From Bacillota bacterium (GTDB taxonomy: Bacteria > Bacillota > Clostridia > Tissierellales > Peptoniphilaceae), in the NCBI GenBank assembly GCA_023393815.1, contig JAEXBU010000068.1:1-25328 (forward strand): a stretch of DNA of 25,328 nucleotides, read 5' to 3'. Positions 15,998 through 22,400 of the stretch are shown here, one piece after another. The first letter of the stretch is position 1. Each line of letters opens with the position of its first letter. The position numbers and the translations under genes are program-made. The notes below the pieces were generated by a model. It was not told the origin of the DNA. It searched no databases and saw only the letters and a list, made by a program, of their open reading frames with translations.

Positions 15998-16753
15998 CTA
16001 AATGGTTTTGTCGCGACGAATGCGCGTGTGTTTTTTTATTATGAACAAGCAGAGCAATAAACCAACGAGGGAAACGACCAAGCTTAGCCAAGAGATGGGA
16101 TTTATCACACGGGTAAATCCGACCGAGTCTTTAACATAAGAAATAATTAATAGGGAGGCAGTCCACGCGAAAGGATTGATTAGAGTGAGTGCGTGGGAGG
16201 TCAACATGGAAAGAATGCCCGACAGGGCCCCGGCCATGGAAAAGAAGAGGGTGAAGTAATGGCTCTTGGATCGCGTATCCAAAATAAGAAAGAGAGCGAC
16301 AAAGGCCGAGGCGATCACCCATTGGCTACAAAAAACTACGGCTACTTGGGCACTCGCCACTTGCGACAGATGGAAATGATTGGATCGGACGGCCATAGGA
16401 AGGATCAATGCCCATTCCACCAACTGTAGTATGAACAGGCGCAGACTGAGCCACGACCATTTTCTGAACAGGAGGGTCGACGACTCTACGCCCAGCATTT
16501 CCTGAAGTTGAAACATATTATTTTTCTCTTCGATCTCCACCATCTTTTTCACCAGAGAAGAAAGAAGTACCGGGTTGAAGATCAACTGGAACATATAGTA
16601 GGCATCCAGTAGGGTAAAGAATGGAAGGATTTCCTCGGTAAAAGAATTTGAAAAGGCCAAGATGCCCAAGAGGGGAACGTGGACACATAGCATAAAAAAA
16701 ATGAGAACGTAGAGGCCTAAGCCTTTGTATTTTCTCGATTCCGTATTAATCAA
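15998..16753 (-). CDS. ABC transporter permease, lantibiotic-immunity (LanE/MutE) type
   Basis: First permease of the three-gene transporter, about 251 residues with six hydrophobic segments (for example LYVLIFFMLCVHVPLLGILAF near the N-terminus and SLVVSLVGLLLCLFII at the end). The cytoplasmic segment EIEEKNNMFQLQEML resembles the EEK.NMW motif of LanE-type permeases. No ATG suits the start. TTG 16753 reads MINTESRKYKGLG and has AGGAGG (minus strand, 16767-16762) eight bases upstream; it overlaps the ATPase gene by eight bases as TTGATTAA. That ribosome binding site lies in a perfect palindrome, described separately. The assignment to the LanE type is by motif and context, so moderate. Confidence 0.78.
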   Translation of the reverse strand: MINTESRKYKGLGLYVLIFFMLCVHVPLLGILAFSNSFTEEILPFFTLLDAYYMFQLIFNPVLLSSLVKKMVEIEEKNNMFQLQEMLGVESSTLLFRKWSWLSLRLFILQLVEWALILPMAVRSNHFHLSQVASAQVAVVFCSQWVIASAFVALFLILDTRSKSHYFTLFFSMAGALSGILSMLTSHALTLINPFAWTASLLIISYVKDSVGFTRVINPISWLSLVVSLVGLLLCLFIIKKHTRIRRDKTI

Positions 16754-17657
16754 TGGAGGCGCCTCCTTTTTGCGTGTCCTGAATAAACAAAGCTTCCAAG
16801 CTTTCCCGCTCCTCTTCGATGCGGTAAATGTCAACGTGAGGGCTTAGAGCGTGCACCACCTTTGCCACCTCGGTATCGGAGGGATGGTTTAAGATCAGGC
16901 GATCGCCTCGAATTTTGCATCTCGCGGAAGACAATACCTCCGCCGCTTTTTGATTGTTTGATGTGCGGATAGAAAGAATCGGCGGGTGAAGGCGACGATA
17001 ATCTTCCAGTGTGCCGTCGTAGAGCAAGCGCCCCTTCTGAAGCATGGCAATGTGGGTGGCGATTTTTTCCACTTCGTCGAGAATATGGGATGAAATTAAA
17101 ATCGTGGTCTTTTTCACCTCCGCCAAATGTTGAAAGAGCCGGCGCATGTCCAGGGTGCCCACGGGATCCAGGCCGTTTATAGGTTCGTCTAAAATTAAAA
17201 GCTTCGGTTCACCGATGATGGCCATAGCGATGCCCAGGCGCTGCTTCATGCCAAGGGAATAGGTCCTTACTTTATCCCCCGCCTTCGCTTCCAGTCCCAC
17301 GGCTTCCAATGCCGGGAGAATGTGTTTTTTATCCATGCCTTTTAAAGTGCACAGAATGGAAAGATTCTCTTGCCCCGTGAGATGATCGTAGTAGGTGGGG
17401 CGCTCAATCAGTGCGCCTAATTTGCGATTTAGAAATTTTTGATTTTTTGGCGTTACTTTTTCTCCGAAAAGCACCATGTAGCCGCCGTCTATTTGAATGA
17501 GGCCCAAAATGGCCTTCATCAATGTGGATTTTCCGGCACCGTTGGGGCCGATCAATCCGTAAATGGCGCCGGCGGGTAAGTCGAAGTGATCGACGTCTAA
17601 TACTTTTTTTCCGTCGTAGGTTTTCTTAAGATTGTCGATGGTTAGCAATTTATTCAT
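16746..17657 (-). CDS. ABC transporter ATP-binding protein, BcrA/LanF type
   Basis: The 303-residue ATPase subunit energises the two permeases that follow. Walker A is GPNGAGKS at residues 38-45, the signature is YSLGMKQRLGIA near 133-144 in the BcrA/LanF style, Walker B is LLILDEP near 153-159, and the H-loop histidine is His191. At the Q-loop position the sequence reads ALIERPTYY with Glu85. A glutamate there (E-loop) is a known trait of lantibiotic self-protection ATPases. The ATG follows AAAAGGAGG on the minus strand. The C-terminal 85 residues resemble the accessory domain of this subfamily. The substrate is likely a cationic peptide antibiotic, inferred. Confidence 0.88.
   Translation of the reverse strand: MNKLLTIDNLKKTYDGKKVLDVDHFDLPAGAIYGLIGPNGAGKSTLMKAILGLIQIDGGYMVLFGEKVTPKNQKFLNRKLGALIERPTYYDHLTGQENLSILCTLKGMDKKHILPALEAVGLEAKAGDKVRTYSLGMKQRLGIAMAIIGEPKLLILDEPINGLDPVGTLDMRRLFQHLAEVKKTTILISSHILDEVEKIATHIAMLQKGRLLYDGTLEDYRRLHPPILSIRTSNNQKAAEVLSSARCKIRGDRLILNHPSDTEVAKVVHALSPHVDIYRIEEERESLEALFIQDTQKGGASID
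16755..16766 (-). promoter_or_regulatory. Palindromic ribosome binding site of the first permease
   Basis: GGAGGCGCCTCC is a perfect 12-base palindrome lying at the end of the ATPase coding region. It contains the GGAGG used by the TTG start at 16753. In mRNA it can form a four-pair stem GGAG/CTCC with a GCGC loop, which would hide the site until a ribosome finishing the ATPase gene opens it. Translational coupling is therefore plausible but inferred. Confidence 0.4.
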
Positions 17658-17677
17658 ACAAGCCTCCTTTTGATCTC

Positions 17678-17731
17678 ATGATAAGAAACAAAGCTCACGA
17701 AACCATGGAAGTCCGATCACTTTTAGATCAC
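17678..17731 (-). promoter_or_regulatory. Operator-like direct repeat and promoter of the ABC operon
   Basis: Read on the minus strand, GTGAT-CTAAAA-GTGAT occupies 17731-17716, two identical pentamers with 11-base periodicity, one helical turn. OmpR-family regulators such as SpaR and NisR of lantibiotic systems bind direct repeats of this architecture, two TGAT-type pentamers separated by six bases. A TATCAT -10 box follows at 17683-17678. Its -35 position (17706-17701) is a poor match, as expected for an activated promoter. A weaker GTGAG lies 22 bases further on, at 17698-17694. Confidence 0.45.
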
Positions 17732-17755
17732 AAAAGAGGTAGACGCCGTCCTCTA

Positions 17756-17764
17756 TGGTAAAAT
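17756..17764 (+). promoter_or_regulatory. Extended -10 promoter of the two-component genes
   Basis: TGG-TAAAAT at 17756-17764 forms an extended -10 element upstream of the response regulator. No good -35 box is seen at 16-18 bases. The GTGAT repeat ends at 17731, just upstream of where the -35 would lie, so autoregulation by the regulator is possible. Confidence 0.4.
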
Positions 17765-17787
17765 AAGGGCGAAAGGGGCAGACGAAG

Positions 17788-18480
17788 ATGAATAAAAAAG
17801 AACCGGTTATATTAATCGTAGACGATGAAAAATCTCTGTTGGAGCATTTGGAAGCCTACTTGCGAGAAGCGGGCTATACATCTGTGAAGACGGCGTCGAA
17901 TCTCGCTCAGGCGCGTTTCCAACTGGCAAATCACGACGTGGATCTCATGATTTTGGATCTCATGCTGCCCGACGGAAGCGGCATGGATCTTTTAAAATCC
18001 CTGCGTCAAAGATCCCATCTGCCGGTGATTATTCTATCGGCTTTAGACGGTATCGACGACAGGCGGGAAGGCTTCGAATCGGAAGCGGACGATTACATCG
18101 TCAAGCCCTTTCTCGCGGAAGATCTCTTGTGGCGGGTGGAAGCCGTGTTGCGCAGAAGCTTTCGTAAAGAGAAAAAAAGGATTGTGGATTTAAACGGTGC
18201 GCTTTTCGATCCGGCGAAGGGCACGATTAGAAAAGAAGGTGGGGAAGAAAAATTGACGGCGAAACAGTACAAAATCCTGACTCTTCTTGCAAATCACTTA
18301 AACCGCATCGTCTCCATCGACCAAATCATCGACGCCGTATGGGAAGAATCCTTCGGCTACGAAAACACTCTCATTACCCATATTTACCGGCTGCGGGAAA
18401 AATTGGAAGACGACCCGTCCAATCCCACCCGTCTGGTAACGGTGAAGGGCTTGGGCTATAAGCTCGTCGGAAAACAGTAA
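17788..18480 (+). CDS. OmpR-family response regulator
   Basis: A 230-residue two-domain regulator. The receiver domain has the acidic pair in VDDEKS (Asp12-Asp13), the phosphorylation site Asp57 in MILDLMLPDGSG, the Ser in ILSALD and the Lys in VKPF. The C-terminal half is a winged-helix DNA-binding domain (LTAKQYKILTLLANHLNRIVS, then HIYRLREKLEDDP and VKGLGYKL). The ribosome binding site is AAAGGGG before ATG 17788. It sits divergent from the ABC operon and ten bases upstream of the sensor kinase gene, so it very probably activates the transporter genes through the repeats in between. The specific name is not assigned because several paralogous systems (CprR, NisR, SpaR) look alike. Confidence 0.93.
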   Translation: MNKKEPVILIVDDEKSLLEHLEAYLREAGYTSVKTASNLAQARFQLANHDVDLMILDLMLPDGSGMDLLKSLRQRSHLPVIILSALDGIDDRREGFESEADDYIVKPFLAEDLLWRVEAVLRRSFRKEKKRIVDLNGALFDPAKGTIRKEGGEEKLTAKQYKILTLLANHLNRIVSIDQIIDAVWEESFGYENTLITHIYRLREKLEDDPSNPTRLVTVKGLGYKLVGKQ

Positions 18481-18490
18481 GGACTCCATC

Positions 18491-19798
18491 GTGTTTCAGT
18501 TTATTTTAAAAAAATTGCGCCGCTTCGTTTTATTTACCGTGGCGCTTTCCTTTGTCTTTATTTTTTTCATCCTCATTATTTTCTACATTAACTACAATGT
18601 GAGAAAACAGTACACTACCCCCAGCGTCGCCTACGACCACATTATGGAAAACAAAAGTGACGATCGTTTCTTTACTGAAAGCAATCGTCGCTTTCTCGAA
18701 GAAAACGGCTTGTGGGCCATATGCATCGACGAGAAGGGAAAAGTGGCGGAGTCTTGGAGAAAGCCGCCGGAAGTTCCGAATCACTATAAAATGACGGACG
18801 TGGCCCGCTTTACGCGGTATTACTTAAGAGATTATCCGGTACTTACTTATGTGGTGGGGGATGAGCTGTTGGTCTTCGGCTACCCCAAGGGGTCTCTGGA
18901 CAAACTGCCTTTTAATTATTACAGCGTGAAACAATTGCTTTTAAATGTGGATTTGGCCCTTCTATTTCTCTTGGGCTATCTCTTTTTCGTCTTTTATATG
19001 TACCGGCGTGAGCGGGCCAATCTTTACAAAAAGCTGAATCCATTGCAAGAGGCTTTGGATAAAATTTATGCCGACGACTACACTCCTTTGGATGAAACGG
19101 GCTCCTTGAAGGAAGTGTCCCACGCGGTAAACGATGCGAATGCTCGCTATGTGCAGCTGAACAAAAGCCAGAGCCAATGGATTCGCGGCATCAGTCACGA
19201 CGTGCGCACGCCACTCTCGAAACTCAGTTGGGGAATAAACGATTTAAAAACCGACGAGAACAAGGAGATGGTGGAAGAACTGGAAGATGAAATTATGCGC
19301 ATTAGCAAAACCCTTCAGAATCTTAACGACACCATGCGCCTTCAAAGTTTAGGGGACGACCGATTTCGCCTACAAAATCCGGGGCCTATTCTTAGAAAAA
19401 TCATTGTCGCTCATTTGAACGAACATGAAGGCCGAAGCATCACATTCGACAATCAATTAAGTGACGATACGAAGATATTTATGGACGGACACCTCTTCAG
19501 TCGTATGATCGACAATGTGATTCGCAACGGTTTAATATATCAGTCGGGGGATATTCATGTCGAGTGCAAGGAAAAGAAAGGCAGCGTCCACCTTGTTGTG
19601 TGGGACAATGGCGGCGGTGTAAAAAAAGATGTACTGGATCGCTTGGAAACGTCGGATTCGGCTTCTGTCTACGTTCACGGCATGGGGCTTTTGATTTCGA
19701 AGCAAATTTGCCGCTTGCATAAAGGTGACATGGCGGCGGCAAATAAAGACGGTGGTTTTCGAGTGGATTTTTCATTCCCAAACCGGGAAAAAGAATGA
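18491..19798 (+). CDS. Two-TM sensor histidine kinase
   Basis: A 435-residue membrane kinase, partner of the preceding regulator. TM1 is about residues 12-34 and TM2 about 150-172. Between them is an extracytoplasmic sensor of about 115 residues with the pattern FTRYYLRDYPVLTYVVGDELLVFGYPKGS, as seen in peptide-sensing kinases of clostridia. The phosphoacceptor His236 lies in GISHDVRTPLSKL. The N-box is DNVIRNGLIYQ, the G1 box WDNGGGV and the G2 box GMGLLISKQI. The start is GTG 18491 with AAGGA at 18479-18483. Compared with intramembrane BceS-type kinases it has a true external domain, closer to the NisK/SpaK/CprK kind. The ligand is unknown. Confidence 0.9.
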   Translation: MFQFILKKLRRFVLFTVALSFVFIFFILIIFYINYNVRKQYTTPSVAYDHIMENKSDDRFFTESNRRFLEENGLWAICIDEKGKVAESWRKPPEVPNHYKMTDVARFTRYYLRDYPVLTYVVGDELLVFGYPKGSLDKLPFNYYSVKQLLLNVDLALLFLLGYLFFVFYMYRRERANLYKKLNPLQEALDKIYADDYTPLDETGSLKEVSHAVNDANARYVQLNKSQSQWIRGISHDVRTPLSKLSWGINDLKTDENKEMVEELEDEIMRISKTLQNLNDTMRLQSLGDDRFRLQNPGPILRKIIVAHLNEHEGRSITFDNQLSDDTKIFMDGHLFSRMIDNVIRNGLIYQSGDIHVECKEKKGSVHLVVWDNGGGVKKDVLDRLETSDSASVYVHGMGLLISKQICRLHKGDMAAANKDGGFRVDFSFPNREKE

Positions 19799-19812
19799 CC
19801 GGGCTGCGTATG

Positions 19813-19841
19813 TTGACAGCTTTACTCACTCTTGATAACAT
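19813..19841 (+). promoter_or_regulatory. Strong promoter of purE-fhs-yerC
   Basis: A perfect TTGACA at 19813-19818 and TAACAT at 19836-19841 are 17 bases apart, and the -10 is extended by TGA at 19833-19835. Transcription would start near 19848, leaving a leader of about 24 bases containing AAGGAGG (19855-19861). The leader is too short for a riboswitch. This is the best sigma-A promoter in the window. Confidence 0.8.
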
Positions 19842-19871
19842 GATAAAGGATCTGAAGGAGGTACAGGTACT

Positions 19872-20363
19872 ATGAAAGTTTCCATAATCATGGGTAGCTA
19901 CAGCGACAAAGACATTGCTTTTGACGTAATCGACGCGTTAAAAATGTTTGATGTCGCGTACGATGTCGTCGTCTACAGTGCCCACCGTACGCCGAACGAG
20001 GTGGTGGACTATGTAAAGAAACAAGAAGCGGAAGGGACGGAGGTCTTTGTATCTATCGCGGGAAAAGCGGCGCATTTGGGAGGCGTCATCGCTGCGCACA
20101 CGACGCGACCGGTGATCGGCGTGCCGGGAAAAACATCCGTTGCAGGCGGTATGGATTCGCTGCTTTCCACCGTACAAATGCCCTCGGGCGTGCCCGTCGC
20201 CACCGTTGCCATTAACGGGGGCAAGAATGCCGGTATTTTGGCGACACAAATTCTTTCTGTTGGCGACAAAGGCCTGAAAGAGAAACTTCTCGCTTACAAA
20301 AAACAGTTGCAAGAAGAAGTTAACGCCATGAACAAAAAGTTGGAGGATGATCTTCGTGTCTAA
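19872..20363 (+). CDS. purE: N5-carboxyaminoimidazole ribonucleotide mutase (class I PurE)
   Basis: PurE moves the carboxyl group of N5-CAIR to C4, giving CAIR in purine synthesis. The 163-residue protein has the family motifs IIMGSYSDKD, YSAHRTPNEVVDY with the substrate-binding His-Arg, AGKAAHLGGV with the active-site His, and MDSLLSTVQMPSGVPVATVAI. It is clearly class I in pattern rather than the class II AIR carboxylase. Class I enzymes normally work with PurK, yet no purK or other pur gene is adjacent; those may be elsewhere. A strong promoter and an AAGGAGG site precede it. It overlaps fhs by eight bases, and fhs supplies the formyl-folate used by two purine-pathway steps. Confidence 0.94.
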   Translation: MKVSIIMGSYSDKDIAFDVIDALKMFDVAYDVVVYSAHRTPNEVVDYVKKQEAEGTEVFVSIAGKAAHLGGVIAAHTTRPVIGVPGKTSVAGGMDSLLSTVQMPSGVPVATVAINGGKNAGILATQILSVGDKGLKEKLLAYKKQLQEEVNAMNKKLEDDLRV

Positions 20364-22029
20364 AATGAAAACGGATGTAGAAATCGCACGGGAGGCTCAC
20401 TTGGAGGAAATTCAAGTGATTGCGGATCGCCTGTCTATTCCCAAGGAAAAATTAAAACCCTATGGCCGTTATATGGCAAAAATCGAAGGGCACGCTTTCG
20501 AATCCAAGGAGCGGCCGCGAGGCAAGCTGGTTTTAGTAACTGCCATCAATCCCACTCCCGCCGGAGAAGGGAAGACGACCACCAATATCGGTCTCGCCAT
20601 GGCCATGGAAAAACTGGGAAAATCGACGATCAGTACTTTACGAGAACCGAGTCTGGGGCCAGTTTTCGGTATTAAGGGCGGTGCGGCCGGTGGCGGCTAC
20701 TCGCAAGTGCTTCCTATGGACGATATTAACCTCCACTTTACCGGAGACTTTCATGCTATTACCAGTGCAAACAATTTAATCGCCGCGGCTATCGACAACC
20801 ATATCCATCAGGGAAACGAGTTAAATATCGATCCTAAGAAGATTACGTTTAAACGCGTCTTAGATATGAATGACCGCGCCCTGCGCCAAGTGATCGTCGC
20901 TATGGGGCCAAAGAAAAACGGGGTTATGCGAGAAGACGGCTTTGACATCACTGTGGCATCGGAAATTATGGCCATTCTCTGCCTGGCGCGGGATTTGGAA
21001 GATTTTAAAGCTCGCGTGGGTCGAATCATTATCGGTTATACTTACGACGATCAGGCGGTCTATGTGAGAGATTTGGAAGTAGACGGTGCCGTCGCCATGC
21101 TCATGAAAGACGCGATTTTACCCAATTTGGTTCAAACCATCGAAAACACGCCGGCGATCATCCACGGTGGACCCTTTGCAAACATAGCGCACGGATGCAA
21201 CTCCATTATTGCCACGGAAACTGCGCTGCATCTGGCCGATTACACCATTACGGAAGCGGGTTTCGGCGCGGATCTCGGTGCGGAAAAATTTCTGGACATT
21301 GCCGCTCCTGAAGCGGGATTTAAGCCGGATTGTATCGTCGTAGTTGCCACGGTTCGCGCGCTGAAATATAACGGCGGCGTCGAAGTGAGCGACTTAGGAA
21401 AGGAAAACATCGACGCTTTAAAGACGGGATTTGTGAACTTAAAGCGCCACGTGGAAAATATGAAGAGCTACGGGGTTCCCGTGGTAATTGCCATCAACAA
21501 ATTCCCCACAGACACTTCGGCGGAACTCGACACCATCGACCAATTAGCCGGCGGATTGGGCGTAGATGTAGCCCTTTCCGATGTGTTTGCCAAGGGATCG
21601 GAAGGTGGTATGGAGCTGGCGAAAAAAGTGGCGGCTCTTTCGGAACATGAAAACAACTACGCTCCTTTGTACGACTATAACGGCACGATCGAAGAGAAAA
21701 TCGAAACCATTTCAAAGAAAATTTACGGTGCCAAGGACGTCGTCTACACGGACGAAGCCAAAGCAATGATCGAAAGAATCGTAAAATTAGGGCGAGATAA
21801 ACTGCCGGTTTGCATGGCGAAGACGCAAATGTCCTTTACCGACGATCCTACAAAATTAGGTGCGCCCGAAGATTTCACCATGCACATTCGAGACATTCGC
21901 CTGTCTAACGGGGCCGGGTTTATTGTCGCACTCACCGGTGCAGTTATGACCATGCCCGGGTTGCCGAAAGTGCCCGCCGCCAACGGGATGGACATCGACG
22001 CGGACGGTATCATAACCGGGCTTTCCTAA
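20356..22029 (+). CDS. fhs: Formate-tetrahydrofolate ligase
   Basis: Fhs makes 10-formyl-tetrahydrofolate from formate, THF and ATP, feeding purine synthesis, initiator tRNA formylation and, in acetogens, the Wood-Ljungdahl pathway. The 557-residue length is typical. Visible motifs are the P-loop NPTPAGEGKTTTNIGL near residues 66-80, then REPSLGPVFGIKGGAAGGGYSQV and DINLHFTGDFHAI, and GGPFANIAHGCNS in the middle. The start is set at GTG 20356 because GGAGG at 20342-20346 lies nine bases upstream; ATG 20347 directly abuts that site and ATG 20365 is 18 bases away. It overlaps purE by eight bases, so the two are coupled. Confidence 0.95.
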   Translation: MSKMKTDVEIAREAHLEEIQVIADRLSIPKEKLKPYGRYMAKIEGHAFESKERPRGKLVLVTAINPTPAGEGKTTTNIGLAMAMEKLGKSTISTLREPSLGPVFGIKGGAAGGGYSQVLPMDDINLHFTGDFHAITSANNLIAAAIDNHIHQGNELNIDPKKITFKRVLDMNDRALRQVIVAMGPKKNGVMREDGFDITVASEIMAILCLARDLEDFKARVGRIIIGYTYDDQAVYVRDLEVDGAVAMLMKDAILPNLVQTIENTPAIIHGGPFANIAHGCNSIIATETALHLADYTITEAGFGADLGAEKFLDIAAPEAGFKPDCIVVVATVRALKYNGGVEVSDLGKENIDALKTGFVNLKRHVENMKSYGVPVVIAINKFPTDTSAELDTIDQLAGGLGVDVALSDVFAKGSEGGMELAKKVAALSEHENNYAPLYDYNGTIEEKIETISKKIYGAKDVVYTDEAKAMIERIVKLGRDKLPVCMAKTQMSFTDDPTKLGAPEDFTMHIRDIRLSNGAGFIVALTGAVMTMPGLPKVPAANGMDIDADGIITGLS

Positions 22030-22041
22030 TGAGGTGGCATA

Positions 22042-22359
22042 ATGACTTATGTTTCAAAAATCCAAGATGAAAGTATGGACGCTCTCTTTGACGCGATTTT
22101 GTCGTTGGAAAATAAAGAGGAGTGCTATCGTTTTTTCGAAGACATCTGCACCATTAAAGAATTGAAGGCCATCTCTCAGCGTTTGGAAGTTGTGAAGCTC
22201 TTGGTAGCGGAACAGACTTACCACGCCATAGAAGAACAGACCGGCGCCTCTACGGCGACCATAAGCCGAATTAACCGGGCGCTTAACTACGGAGCTGACG
22301 GTTACCGTTTGGTCTTGAAACGTTTGGGTTTTTTAAGCGAAAAAAATGAGGACAAATAA
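22042..22359 (+). CDS. YerC/YecD family TrpR-related DNA-binding protein
   Basis: A 105-residue member of the YerC/YecD family, related to the Trp repressor fold. The helix-turn-helix is seen in TYHAIEEQTGASTATISRINRALNYG, preceded by the helical ELKAISQRLEVVKLL. The regulatory target in most bacteria is unknown. The ATG follows GAGGTGG at 22031-22037. It lies 12 bases after fhs and directly before a terminator, so it is the last gene of the purE-fhs transcript. It may be a regulator co-expressed with one-carbon and purine genes; that role is only inferred from position. Confidence 0.88.
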   Translation: MTYVSKIQDESMDALFDAILSLENKEECYRFFEDICTIKELKAISQRLEVVKLLVAEQTYHAIEEQTGASTATISRINRALNYGADGYRLVLKRLGFLSEKNEDK

Positions 22360-22389
22360 AAAATCGGATCCTGCAGGATCCGATTTTTT
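22358..22389. terminator. Perfectly symmetric bidirectional terminator
   Basis: The stretch is an exact palindrome: six As, TCGGATCCTG, then its complement CAGGATCCGA, and six Ts. It begins within the yerC stop codon and ends 11 bases before the stop of rqcH on the other strand. It can therefore end both the purE-fhs-yerC and the rqcH transcripts. Confidence 0.9.
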
Positions 22390-22400
22390 ATTTTGCGATG

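Noticed and set aside
16000..16091. N-terminal extension of the second permease by 34 residues
   Set aside because: The extension is the other frame of the preceding gene, is not membrane-like, and a proper AGGAGG serves the internal ATG at 15989.
16193..16429. Open reading frame of 78 codons on the + strand inside the first permease gene
   Set aside because: It is antisense to a clear membrane protein, rich in charged low-complexity residues, and has no convincing ribosome binding site or promoter.
15223..17787. ABC/two-component region as a recently acquired island
   Set aside because: No transposase, integrase, flanking repeats or tRNA gene is present, and codon use looks like the neighbours by eye; transfer cannot be supported from this window alone.
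19842..19871. Possible purine or tetrahydrofolate riboswitch upstream of purE-fhs
   Set aside because: The predicted leader is about 24 bases and holds only the ribosome binding site.
20065..20090. Apparent two-residue loss in the PurE active-site loop (AGKAAHLGG)
   Set aside because: Careful alignment to the class I pattern shows equal length with substitutions only, so no deletion exists.
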